This document shows positions 49,287 to 58,159 of a DNA stretch of 64,000 nt, one piece after another (positions within the stretch are counted from its first letter, which is position 1; each line of letters begins with the position of its first letter). A program made the position numbers and the translations under genes. The stretch spans positions 81,594 to 145,593 of the forward strand of contig LWDM01000029.1 in assembly GCA_002083525.1 (NCBI GenBank), in the 5' to 3' direction. The notes under the pieces were generated by a model, which was not told the origin of the DNA, searched no databases, and saw nothing but the letters and a program-made list of their open reading frames with translations. The stretch is from Proteobacteria bacterium SG_bin9 (GTDB lineage Bacteria > Pseudomonadota > Alphaproteobacteria > Rhizobiales > Xanthobacteraceae).

Positions 49287-52200
49287 CTACTCGGCAGCGA
49301 TCTGGGGCGTCACCAGCGGTGGCGGATTTGCAAGGTCCGCCGTCAATTTCGCATGGCGGACCTTCGCCTCGGCTACCGATTTCTCCTTCACCGGGCCGAA
49401 GCCGCGGATCTGATCCGGCACCGACAGCAACTCGACCGCGATGTCGTGCGTGAGCGGCGACAAAGCCGACAAAGCCGACGCGACGTCCTTTTCGTAAGAC
49501 TCGATGAGCCCCCGTTCCATCTTGCGCTCGGCGCTGTAGCCGAAGATATCGAGCGTCGTGCCGCGCAGGCCCCGCAGTTTCGCAAGAACGCGGAACATCG
49601 GCAGCATCCACGGACCAAATTGACGCTTCAGCGGACGGCCCGATGCATCGGTCCCCGGCAGGATCGGCGGCGCGAGGTGATAGCTCACTTTGAACTCACC
49701 TTCGAACTGCTCGGCGATCCGCTGCGCAAACTTGCCGTCCGTGTAAAGCCGCGCCACCTCGTACTCGTCCTTGTAGGCGAGCAGCTTGGCGTAGTTCAGC
49801 GCCACCGCGCGCGGCAGCGCGTCGCCATAACCGCCGCCCTCGGCGGACTTGCGAACGCGCACAACGAGGTTGTTGTAGCGAGCGGCAAGCGCCGCGTTCT
49901 GATAGCCGGTGAGCAGCGCCGTGCGATGCGCGATGACTTCATCGAGCGACATCTCGGCCAGCGTCTTCGGCGCCGCCTCCTCATCCTTCATCATTGCGGC
50001 CAGCCGTTTCGGATCGACCGACGCCAGCCGGCCGAGCTGGAAGGCGAGCGTGTTCATCTTCACCGAAACGGCGTTGAGTTCGATCGCGCGCAGAATGGCT
50101 TCCGACGACACCGGCAGCAACCCCTGCTGATAGGCGTAACCGAGCATCATCAGATTGGTCGCGATGGCATCGCCGAGCAGGCCCTCGGCGGCATGCGTGA
50201 AATCGAAGAATACCGACTCCTTCCGCAGCGACGCTTCGAGCACGCCGTTCACCTTGCGGCGCTGGAAGTTGAAGTCGCGCTGATGGATGAAGTCGGCAAT
50301 CGGAATAAGGTGGGTGTTGATGACGCCGGTGGTCCGCCCGGACTCACAGAGCGTGATCGTGTCCTTGGCGACAGCGACGACCTCGTCGGCGGCAATCAGC
50401 AGATCAGCGGTGCCGGTGACGATGCGCGAGCAGCGGACGTCATCCGTGTTCTGCGATAGCCGGACATGGCTCAGCACCGCGCCGCCCTTCTGCGCGAGGC
50501 CGGACATGTCGAGGATCATGCTGGCCTTGCCCTCGATGTGTGCGGCCATGCCGAGCAAGGCACCGACGGTGAGCACGCCGGTGCCGCCGACGCCACCGAC
50601 CGCAACGTTGTACGTCTTGTCGAGCGACACGCGATGCGCGGGCTCCGGGATGTCACCGAGATTGCCGAGGTCAACCGGCGCGCGCTTGCGCAGCTTGCCG
50701 CCGTCGATGCTGACAAACGACGGGCAGAAGCCCTTCACGCAGGAATAGTCCTTGTTGCAGCTCGACTGGTTGATGGTGCGCTTGCGGCCCATTTGCGTCT
50801 CGAGCGGTTCGACCGAAATGCAGTTCGACTGCACCGAGCAATCGCCGCAGCCTTCGCAGACGGCCGAATTGATCATCACGCGGCGCTGCGGGTCCTCCAT
50901 CAGGCCGCGCTTGCGGCGGCGGCGCTTCTCTGCCGCGCAGGTCTGCACGAACACGATCGCCGAGCAACCCGGCGTTTCGCGCAGTGTCTTCATTACCGCA
51001 TCGAGTTCGTCGCGATGCGCCAGCTTGGTACCCGGCGCAATAGTCGACCCCGGATACGCGTCGGGATTTTCCGAGACGAGATAGATTTCGCGGATGCCCT
51101 CGCTGTGCAGCTGGAAGGTGATCTGCTGCGGCGAGAGATCGCCGTCGTGCTTCTGACCGCCGGTCATCGCGACCGCGTCGTTATAGAGGATCTTGTAGGT
51201 GATGTTGGCTTTCGAGGCGACCGCCTGGCGGATCGCGAGACTGCCCGAGTGGAAATACGTACCGTCGCCGAGGTTGGCGAAGATGTGGTTTTCCTTGGTG
51301 AACGGCGCGATGCCGACCCACGGCACGCCCTCGCCGCCCATGTGTGTGAACGTCTCGGTGTTGCGGTCCATCCACAGCGACATGAAGTGACAGCCGATGC
51401 CGGCAAACGCGCGGCTCCCCTCCGGCACTTTCGTGGAGGTGTTGTGCGGACAGCCCGAGCAGAAATACGGCGTGCGCGTCACCGGCGCGACGGCCTGAAC
51501 CTGCGACGCCTGCCGGCCGTTGAACCAGTCGGCCTTGGCGCGGAGCATTTCGGCGATTTCGGGATTCAGGTTGAGGCGGAGGAGACGTTCGGTCAGCGAG
51601 GTTGCAAGCGAGGCGACGCTGAGTTCTTCAGCGAACGGAAGGAAGCGTTTGTCGTGATCGTCCATCTTGCCGACGATGCGCGGGCGCACATCGTCGCGCC
51701 AGTTGAACAGCTCCTGCTTGACCTGGTTCTCGACGATTTCACGACGCTCTTCGACGATGAAGATTTCCTCAAGGCCGACGGCAAACTTGCGCACGCCTTC
51801 CGGCTCCAGCGGCCACGGCATGCCGATCTTGTAGAGACGAAGGCCGATCTTGGCGGCGACCTCCTCGGTAATGCCGAGTTCGCGCAGCGCCTGCCGCACG
51901 TCCTCATAACTCTTGCCCGACGCCATGATACCGAAACGCGGGTTCGGCGAATCCATCACCACGCGGTTGACGTTGTTGGCACGCGCGAATGCGATCGCGG
52001 CAAAGCCCTTGTAATCCTGCAACCGCTTGTCCTGCGCGAAGCGATCGTCCGGCCAGCGCAGGTTGAGGCCGCCCGGTGGCATCTCGAAGTCGGTCGGAAT
52101 TTTGAAGGGCGTCATCTCATCCGAGAGATCGATCTCGGCCGTGGTTTCCACCGTCTCGGTGATCACCTTCATGCCGACCCAGCAGCCGGAGTAGCGCGAC

Positions 52201-52772
52201 ATGGCAATGCCGAGCAGCCCCATTTCGATCATTTCGTGGATGCTGGACGGATAGAGATACGGCATCAGCGCCGAGATGAAGGCGTGGTCCGACTGATGCG
52301 GCACTGTCGATGACTTGGCGCCATGGTCGTCGCCGGCGAGGCAGAGCACCCCGCCCTTCGCGGCGGAGCCCGCCGCGTTGCCATGACGGAACACGTCGCC
52401 GCAGCGGTCGACGCCCGGCCCCTTGCCGTACCAGATGCCGACGACGCCGTCGTACTTCGCGCCGGGCGACAGATTGAGCTGCTGCGAGCCCCAGATCGCG
52501 GTGGCCGCAAGGTCCTCGTTCACGCCGGGCTGGAACTTGATGCCGTACTGATCGAGATGGTGGCGAGCGGCGTGGAGTTGCTGGTCATAGCCGCCGAGCG
52601 GCGAGCCGCGATAGCCGGAAATGAAGGCGGAGGTGTTGAGGCCCTGAGCGCGATCGCGCCGGATCTGCGCCATCGGCAAGCGCACCAGGGCCTGAATGCC
52701 TGTCAGGAAGATATGGCCGGAACCTTGCGTGTATTTTTGATCGAGACTGATCGGTCCTTGATTGATTCCCAT
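49287..52772 (-). CDS. Indolepyruvate ferredoxin oxidoreductase, fused alpha-beta type
   Basis: This large 1161-residue TPP- and Fe-S-dependent enzyme turns aryl- or branched-chain 2-oxo acids into acyl-CoA with ferredoxin reduction. In order it has a pyrimidine-binding domain (SGYRGSPLGGYDQQ), a TPP domain with GDGTYFHSG and a later Asn, a ferredoxin-like region (CEGCGDCSVQSNC, then SSCNKDYSCVKGFCPSF), and a gamma-type domain with VGGVGGTGVLTVGALLG. This is the fused proteobacterial form. ATG 52772 follows AGGCGGG. It opens the nine-gene operon, so its acyl-CoA product is the likely substrate for the genes behind it. Confidence 0.93.
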   Translation of the reverse strand: MGINQGPISLDQKYTQGSGHIFLTGIQALVRLPMAQIRRDRAQGLNTSAFISGYRGSPLGGYDQQLHAARHHLDQYGIKFQPGVNEDLAATAIWGSQQLNLSPGAKYDGVVGIWYGKGPGVDRCGDVFRHGNAAGSAAKGGVLCLAGDDHGAKSSTVPHQSDHAFISALMPYLYPSSIHEMIEMGLLGIAMSRYSGCWVGMKVITETVETTAEIDLSDEMTPFKIPTDFEMPPGGLNLRWPDDRFAQDKRLQDYKGFAAIAFARANNVNRVVMDSPNPRFGIMASGKSYEDVRQALRELGITEEVAAKIGLRLYKIGMPWPLEPEGVRKFAVGLEEIFIVEERREIVENQVKQELFNWRDDVRPRIVGKMDDHDKRFLPFAEELSVASLATSLTERLLRLNLNPEIAEMLRAKADWFNGRQASQVQAVAPVTRTPYFCSGCPHNTSTKVPEGSRAFAGIGCHFMSLWMDRNTETFTHMGGEGVPWVGIAPFTKENHIFANLGDGTYFHSGSLAIRQAVASKANITYKILYNDAVAMTGGQKHDGDLSPQQITFQLHSEGIREIYLVSENPDAYPGSTIAPGTKLAHRDELDAVMKTLRETPGCSAIVFVQTCAAEKRRRRKRGLMEDPQRRVMINSAVCEGCGDCSVQSNCISVEPLETQMGRKRTINQSSCNKDYSCVKGFCPSFVSIDGGKLRKRAPVDLGNLGDIPEPAHRVSLDKTYNVAVGGVGGTGVLTVGALLGMAAHIEGKASMILDMSGLAQKGGAVLSHVRLSQNTDDVRCSRIVTGTADLLIAADEVVAVAKDTITLCESGRTTGVINTHLIPIADFIHQRDFNFQRRKVNGVLEASLRKESVFFDFTHAAEGLLGDAIATNLMMLGYAYQQGLLPVSSEAILRAIELNAVSVKMNTLAFQLGRLASVDPKRLAAMMKDEEAAPKTLAEMSLDEVIAHRTALLTGYQNAALAARYNNLVVRVRKSAEGGGYGDALPRAVALNYAKLLAYKDEYEVARLYTDGKFAQRIAEQFEGEFKVSYHLAPPILPGTDASGRPLKRQFGPWMLPMFRVLAKLRGLRGTTLDIFGYSAERKMERGLIESYEKDVASALSALSPLTHDIAVELLSVPDQIRGFGPVKEKSVAEAKVRHAKLTADLANPPPLVTPQIAAE

Positions 52773-53167
52773 TCCCGCCTCTCGATCCCGCGCTTGAGCC
52801 GCCCGTGTTCGCCTTTGCCCGGCGTGCATTTCCGAGTCTTATTTGAAACATTCTATGTCGGTTTTCGTGCCGGCTGCATCAAGATTCGACGAGATTATCT
52901 GGCTGACCGGACAAGCAATTTCGTTCTCGGAAAGCCCTGCCGTTGCTTGCTTCGTGTCGTGTCGCGGCCTCGCTTCGCAATGTTGCTGCGGACCGCCGGG
53001 CAGCGACTTCGCCGCACCGCAAAATGACGCCTCACATTCCCGTTCCGGCATGGCTGCTCCGAAGGCGTCGCACGCCTTCAACGGAACACCGCAACGTCCA
53101 GCGCCGTTGTCTTGGGACATCGGCCGCTGCGCTCGTACGCGCGGCTTTAAAAAAGCGGGAGGACGAC
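52773..53167. other. Non-coding region upstream of the catabolic operon
   Basis: This 395-bp divergent region lies between the indolepyruvate oxidoreductase gene and a small membrane-protein gene. It should contain the promoter of the nine-gene operon. I find no clear promoter, operator or gene; the open frames are short and motif-free. Confidence 0.45.
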
Positions 53168-53395
53168 ATGAACTGGAGCGACCGTGAGCTGGAAACCCCG
53201 CCGGCTCAGACCAAATCCGGGACGTCAGGTGGTGAGGATACGTTTCAGGAAAAGCCGACCAAGGCCCTCATCGGCCTCGGCGTGCTGATCATGCTCAGCC
53301 TGCTGCTGTACGAGATCAACCACTTCCAATCGGCAGGCGTCGGGGCAACGCCACCGCAAAGCATGGCGCAGCGGATCGCGCCCTCATCGAACTGA
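53168..53395 (+). CDS. Small single-span membrane protein
   Basis: The 75-residue product starts MNWSDRELETPP, has a polar lead, one membrane helix (about 33-50: LIGLGVLIMLSLLLYEI) and a short polar tail. GGGAGGA lies 6 bp before the ATG at 53168 and a strong terminator follows, so it is a believable gene although I recognise no family. Confidence 0.68.
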   Translation: MNWSDRELETPPAQTKSGTSGGEDTFQEKPTKALIGLGVLIMLSLLLYEINHFQSAGVGATPPQSMAQRIAPSSN

Positions 53396-53416
53396 CGATG
53401 TCATCGGATCATCAAG

Positions 53417-53445
53417 GCCCGCCCGGACGACCGGGCGGGCTTTTT
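53417..53445 (+). terminator. Strong intrinsic terminator
   Basis: A 10-bp stem GCCCGCCCGG / CCGGGCGGGC with loop ACGA is followed by five T, 21 bp after the small membrane-protein gene. Confidence 0.92.
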
Positions 53446-53561
53446 CGCTGCTCCACGCGCAGTCGTCGAAAAACGAGGCAAATCGATCAGTTGACAGCCC
53501 CCGGCCCAGTTGGGCTAATCGCCCCAACCTTATTCATTTCAAACGATTACGGACTGGACCG

Positions 53562-54401
53562 ATGCGAAAAGCCCTTCTCATTGCGTGCGCGATGATGCCA
53601 GCCACGGCGCTTGCCAGCGATATCAAGGCAAAGATGCCGGACACTGCCTTCTCCGGCAAAATCAAGCCGGACATTCTGGGGTTGTCACTCGAGGATGACG
53701 CGGCGAAGGCGAAAGGCGCCATCGAAGCCCACTTCAAGGATCGTCAGGGCGTCAAACCGGCCATCGGCCAGCAGACCTTCGGCGCAACGCGCGCGAGCTA
53801 CACCCCTTCCCTCACCTTCGATCAGCCGGCGACTGCAAAGGACGGCGGCGAAACCATTGCGATGATGTTCTCCTCGCCCGCGAGTGCCAACCGTGCATTC
53901 CTGATTTCGCGAACGCTGACGTTCGCAGCCGCCGCTCAGCCGCTGAAATCGGATCTGCTCAAACAGGTGATGGACAAGTACGGCGAGCCGACGCTGGTTG
54001 GCAGCCAGAACGTCTATTACTTCTATCGCGGCGGCAAGGTCGTTTCGGTGAAGCAGAAGTACAAGCCGGATACGGCACTCGATGCGCTCGACAAGCCGCT
54101 GAACGCGAAGGCTGCGGTTGCACTGAACAATGCTAAGGGCCAAGGCAGTTGCGTCGCCGCAGTCAAGCACGTCGGCGCACTCGACAAGACGCTGAAGGGC
54201 CTGCTCGCCGAGGCCAAGGACGCCAACTGTGACGCCGCGTTGACAATCACGCTGGCGCCGGGTGGAAGCCCCGAACGAACCGGTAAGGCTGAATTCATGA
54301 TGGTTGATTTCAAGCGGATCACCAGCGCTGCAGCGATCGACGATGACGCCGCGAAGAGCGGGCCATCAGCCGCACCGTCGGGCAGCGCGCCGAAGCTCTA
54401 G
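53562..54401 (+). CDS. Secreted protein of unknown function
   Basis: The 279-residue product has a signal peptide (ALLIACAMMPATALAS). The mature part has a conserved-looking core (LKSDLLKQVMDKYGEPTLVG, YYFYRGGKVVSVKQKY), two cysteines (GSCVAAVK and ANCDAALT) that may pair, and an Ala/Ser/Pro-rich end. The repeated pattern KYGxP resembles periplasmic proteins with a small alpha/beta core, but no family is certain. It stands alone between terminators. Confidence 0.7.
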   Translation: MRKALLIACAMMPATALASDIKAKMPDTAFSGKIKPDILGLSLEDDAAKAKGAIEAHFKDRQGVKPAIGQQTFGATRASYTPSLTFDQPATAKDGGETIAMMFSSPASANRAFLISRTLTFAAAAQPLKSDLLKQVMDKYGEPTLVGSQNVYYFYRGGKVVSVKQKYKPDTALDALDKPLNAKAAVALNNAKGQGSCVAAVKHVGALDKTLKGLLAEAKDANCDAALTITLAPGGSPERTGKAEFMMVDFKRITSAAAIDDDAAKSGPSAAPSGSAPKL

Positions 54402-54437
54402 ACGGGCACACGCACCAGCTAACAGACACGCAAACAA

Positions 54438-54468
54438 AAACCCGGCCTGACTTCGTCAGACCGGGTTT
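54438..54468. terminator. Bidirectional terminator
   Basis: A stem of AAACCCGG / CCGGGTTT with an inner CTGAC / GTCAG and loop TTC (one mismatch) lies between convergent genes, with A- and T-runs on the two sides. Confidence 0.8.
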
Positions 54469-54484
54469 CGTTCACCACATCGGC

Positions 54485-54787
54485 TCAGTAATAGAACCGG
54501 GGACGATAGTAACGGCGGTAGTACCGCGGGCGATAGTAGCGACGGCGATAGTAGCGACGGCGATAGCCATAACCGTAATACTGGACCTGCTCAGCGTTGG
54601 CGTCCTCGATGTCCTGCTCGGTCGCGATCGCAGGCTTGGCTTCGAGATCGGGCTGCTCGGGCTTCGGGCCCTTGAGCGGATCGGTCGGTGCCATCAGCGG
54701 CGCGGCGCTGGCAGGCCCGGCAACTGCAACAAGGCTCGCGCCGGCTGCAACGCCGAGCGCAAGTTTCAGAAAATCCCGTCGTTCCAT
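54485..54787 (-). CDS. Tat-signal protein with Arg/Tyr-rich tail
   Basis: The 100-residue product begins MERRDFLKLALGVAAG, a twin-arginine leader (RR-x-F-L-K), with cleavage expected near GPASAAP. The mature region is short and acidic (EQDIEDANAEQ) and then ends in a striking tail of Arg and Tyr from about residue 70 (GYRRRYYRRRYYRPRYY and so on). GGGAGG lies before the ATG at 54787. A second gene of the same design is at 62120. I recognise no function; the tail might bind anionic cell-wall polymer, nucleic acid or a metal-coated surface, which is speculation. Confidence 0.78.
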   Translation of the reverse strand: MERRDFLKLALGVAAGASLVAVAGPASAAPLMAPTDPLKGPKPEQPDLEAKPAIATEQDIEDANAEQVQYYGYGYRRRYYRRRYYRPRYYRRYYRPRFYY

Positions 54788-54973
54788 AATCGTGACCTCC
54801 CTTTGGAGCAACAATTGAGGCCCGATGATCGCGTTCAACTGATGAACCGAAACTGAACCGCGTATTCAGGAACGAGGTTGTCCGTCGTCATCGAGAGCTG
54901 CCGGAATTGACAGCTCGGGCCAACTCAATCCCGCCGGTATTGTTCCCCGGCAGTCAAGCGTTTTCCACTCGCA

Positions 54974-55972
54974 TCATTCCAGCTTGATGTTGGCTTTCTT
55001 AATCACGTCCGCCCAGCGGGCAACTTCCGCGCTGACGAACTTTCCGAACTCATCTTTCACGAGTGTCGGCGTCGGCGACCCGTTCTTCTTCCATGCGTCC
55101 TTCAGCAATTCGGAATCGAGCGCCTTGCGTACCTCGGCCGCCATCCGGTCGATCACGGGCTGCGGCGTTCCTTTCGGCGCAAATAGCGCGTACCAGGTCG
55201 CAACTTCATAGCCTTTCAGGCCTGCCTGTTCGGATGTCGGCACATCCTTGATCGCTTCCGACCGCTCGGTCGAAGCGACCGCGAGCGCGCGAATCTGGCC
55301 ACCCTGCACCTGGTTCGCCGACGAGCCGAGCCCGTCAAACATGACATGCACGTGACCTGCGACCAGATCCTGCATCGCCGGACCGGCGCCGCGGTACGGC
55401 ACATGGTTCAAATTGACGCCGGCAAGCAGCTTGAACAATTCGCCGGCCAGATGATGCGTGGTGCCGAGACCGGCCGAGGCGTAGTCGATCTTACCGGGGT
55501 TGGCCTTCGCATCCGCGATAAACTCGGCAAGTGTCTTGGCGCCGACCTTCGCAGGATTGACCACAACCACCTGCGGCGGCGCAGCGATCAGCGCGACCGG
55601 GATGAAGTCCTTGGTCAAGTCGTAGTCGAGCTTCGGATAAAGCGTTGCTGCGATCGCGTGATGCGCAGCACCGATGAAGAAATTGTAGCCGTTGGCTTCA
55701 GCCTTGGCCGCCGCGCTTGCGCCGACCGTACCGCCCGCGCCGGAGCGATTGTCGATCAGGACGCGCTGGTTGAGCTGTTTCTCGAGCTGCGCAGCCAATG
55801 GGCGCGCAAATGCGTCAGTGCCGCCACCCGCAGGGAACGGAACGATCATTGAGATCGGCCGGTCCGGCCACTGTGCTGCAGCGGGCCCCGCATGCAGCGC
55901 TGCGATCGCAGCCATCGCAACAGTTGCAAAAAGCCCGGCCGCGCGAATGCGCAGCGACGTCGTCCTGATCAT
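54974..55972 (-). CDS. Bug-family tripartite tricarboxylate receptor (TctC-like), copy 3
   Basis: This 332-residue periplasmic binding protein has a signal peptide (cleavage near AGPAAAQ) and family motifs WPDRPISMIVPFPAGGGTD, DNRSGAGGTVGASAA and PYRGAGPAMQDLVAGHVH. The ATG at 55972 is preceded by GAGGAAACGC, which also shows that a TTG four codons earlier is not the start. Again no TctAB gene is near. It stands alone. The three Bug proteins of the window are clearly related but not near-identical, so they probably bind different ligands. Confidence 0.92.
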   Translation of the reverse strand: MIRTTSLRIRAAGLFATVAMAAIAALHAGPAAAQWPDRPISMIVPFPAGGGTDAFARPLAAQLEKQLNQRVLIDNRSGAGGTVGASAAAKAEANGYNFFIGAAHHAIAATLYPKLDYDLTKDFIPVALIAAPPQVVVVNPAKVGAKTLAEFIADAKANPGKIDYASAGLGTTHHLAGELFKLLAGVNLNHVPYRGAGPAMQDLVAGHVHVMFDGLGSSANQVQGGQIRALAVASTERSEAIKDVPTSEQAGLKGYEVATWYALFAPKGTPQPVIDRMAAEVRKALDSELLKDAWKKNGSPTPTLVKDEFGKFVSAEVARWADVIKKANIKLE

Positions 55973-56196
55973 GCGTTTCCTCAATGTTTCTTATAGTCCC
56001 GTAGCAACGGCCGGATTAGGCCATCCCGGCCCTCGCTTGGCAAGCCGGGCGGATCGCCGCAACCCCCTAGAATACCTGACCTTTTCCCCGACTTTAGACC
56101 AATGCGGTTCCATCTTTGGCGTGTTGCGTTGAACAATACTGGGCATTCGCGCGACCTACGGCATCCACGCACCAATTGAACAGAGTCGAATTTGCG

Positions 56197-56706
56197 ATGC
56201 TACGTCTGACTTCCCTCGCGCTCGCCTGCCTCTCCATCGCTTTCGCAGTCGGACGCGCCAACGCCGACGACCTGCCGAAATTCAAGGATTATCCGGTCAA
56301 GGTCTTCGCCGGAAAAACGGCGAAGCCGCGCTTCCACACCCAGGACCTGCGCGATCGGCGTGAGCTTTATCAATCCGCCGTCAGCGACGAGAAGGTGAAC
56401 GCAGGCGGTCGCTTCATCGTCGTGAAGCTGCCGTGCGGCTCGGCTTGCGCGCAGCCGACGTTTCTTGATGCGACCAATGGCAAGATCGTTGAATTCGACA
56501 CGGTGTCGGGCTGGCGTGAAGTATCCGACGACTTCGAACCGGTGTTGTCGCGTGCCGACAGCCGGCTCGTCGTGTTCGCCGGCAGCCGCAACGAGAAAGG
56601 CGTCAACGGCCTGCACTTCTACATCATCGGCGACAACGGCAAGCTGCAGCACCTGCGCACGGTCGATGTCGGCGGAAATTTCGAGACTGCACCGAAGGTG
56701 CAGTAG
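56197..56706 (+). CDS. Secreted protein of unknown function
   Basis: The 169-residue product has a signal peptide (LTSLALACLSIAFAVGRANAD). The mature protein is polar with one cysteine pair (LPCGSACAQP) and a beta-rich look (GRFIVVKLPCG, SRLVVFAGSRN, GLHFYIIGDNGKL, HLRTVDVGG). The repeated strand pattern could be a small propeller-like or beta-sandwich fold; I recognise no family. The ATG at 56197 starts the signal peptide. Its stop abuts the convergent MFS gene directly, without a spacer. Confidence 0.7.
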   Translation: MLRLTSLALACLSIAFAVGRANADDLPKFKDYPVKVFAGKTAKPRFHTQDLRDRRELYQSAVSDEKVNAGGRFIVVKLPCGSACAQPTFLDATNGKIVEFDTVSGWREVSDDFEPVLSRADSRLVVFAGSRNEKGVNGLHFYIIGDNGKLQHLRTVDVGGNFETAPKVQ

Positions 56707-57987
56707 CTACTCCGCGGCGGGCGCCAGCTTCTGCGGAATCGCTGCGCCACGCAGGCGCGCACGCTCGGCATTGGGCCACAGCAGCAGCAGGCCGGAGATG
56801 CCCGACGTGATAAGAATGGCGCCGTTGATCATGAAACCGGTCATGTAACCGGCATGCTGCGTGGCTGCCGCCTGCACGACACTTCCCATCACGTACGGGG
56901 CCACGATGCCGGCGAGTGTGTAGATGGCGCCGTAGATCGAAATCACTGCCCCGCGTTGCGAGGTCGGCGTGAACTCCGCGATCATCGGCGCGCAAACCAC
57001 ATAGATCGCGCCGCTGACCCCTGTACCGAGCACCAGCATCGCGACCTGCCCGTTCGCGCCCTGAACCTGCGGCATCAGCAGGAGAATGATCCCGCCGAAG
57101 ACCAGCGGCGCTGAGCCGAGAACGCCGCGCGCATGGCGAGTCGACATTCCACGACCGACCAGCACCTGCGACACCCATCCCGTCAGCAGCACGATCGATG
57201 CACCGAAGACCCACGGCAAGACCGAGATAAGCCCCGCATCCTTCTGCGAGAAGCCAAGTCCGGTGATGAGAAACGGCGTGAACCAGGTCAGACCGAGCGA
57301 CAGCGCCCAATACGCACCGAACGTCGCCGCGCAGCAGCCGATGAAGGTACGCGACAGCAGAAGCTGCGAATACGGGATCTTTTCGTTGTCGAGATCGCTG
57401 ACGACCTCGGTGATCGGCCCTTCGCGGCCGAGCAAGAGCCACAGCGCAACCCACATCAGTCCGACAATGCCGAGCGCGCCGAAGGCGTGGTGCCAGCTGT
57501 AGTTGACGATGATCCAGTTCAGCGCGGGCACGGCAAGGATGACGCCGAACGCCGAGCCTTGCGCGAGGATCGCGGTCGGCAGCGTGCGCTTTTCGTCAGG
57601 GAACCACTTGTAGACCGCGTGAATAGCAACTGAGCCGGCCGGCCCCTCACCCGCGCCAAGCAGAACGCGGCAGATGAGCAGCGTCGTAAAACCGACAGTG
57701 CCGACCATCGGAAACTGCACCAGCGCCCAGATCAGCGCCAGGACCAGAAGAACCCAGCGGGTCGGCACACGATTGACGATGAAACCGACGACCACCGCAG
57801 AAATCGAGAACAGGAAGAAGAAGGACGACCCCAGCAGCCCGAACTGCTCCGGGCTCAACTGCAGCTCCTTCATGATCGGGACACCGGCCAGGCCGACAAT
57901 GATCTTGTCCGCAAAGTTGACCAGCATGAACAGGAAGAGAAGAAACGTTATCCGCCAGGCGCCCTTCGGTGTGGGTGTTGCGGTCAT
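56707..57987 (-). CDS. MFS transporter (anion:cation symporter-like)
   Basis: This 426-residue carrier has about 12 membrane helices and an MFS loop 2-3 motif modified to VNRVPTRWVL. The start MTATPTPKGAWRITFLLFLF, then SFFFLFSISAVVVGF, LLGAGEGPAGSVAIHAVYKW and AQGSAFGVILAVPALNW fit the ACS-like group that imports organic acids or sugar acids. GGGGAG lies 5 bp before the ATG at 57987. It is not next to a catabolic gene, so its substrate is unknown. Convergent and abutting with the gene ending at 56706. Confidence 0.9.
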   Translation of the reverse strand: MTATPTPKGAWRITFLLFLFMLVNFADKIIVGLAGVPIMKELQLSPEQFGLLGSSFFFLFSISAVVVGFIVNRVPTRWVLLVLALIWALVQFPMVGTVGFTTLLICRVLLGAGEGPAGSVAIHAVYKWFPDEKRTLPTAILAQGSAFGVILAVPALNWIIVNYSWHHAFGALGIVGLMWVALWLLLGREGPITEVVSDLDNEKIPYSQLLLSRTFIGCCAATFGAYWALSLGLTWFTPFLITGLGFSQKDAGLISVLPWVFGASIVLLTGWVSQVLVGRGMSTRHARGVLGSAPLVFGGIILLLMPQVQGANGQVAMLVLGTGVSGAIYVVCAPMIAEFTPTSQRGAVISIYGAIYTLAGIVAPYVMGSVVQAAATQHAGYMTGFMINGAILITSGISGLLLLWPNAERARLRGAAIPQKLAPAAE

Positions 57988-58159
57988 TCCGACTCCCCAA
58001 CGTGCTGCATTCGCGCGATCAAGGGTCCTTATCGCTGGACCTCTGGCTCATGCTGCCGCCGGACCTTGCACTTGGCAAGCCCGCCGATGTCGCGGCGCAG
58101 TAACAAGCCGTCAAACACACCCGTGTAACGGACATTGTTGCAGGTGCGTCCGTGCGGCG

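Noticed and set aside
50466..52313. Long plus-strand frame opposite the indolepyruvate oxidoreductase gene
   Set aside because: Same cause; the coding strand is fixed by TPP and Fe-S motifs.
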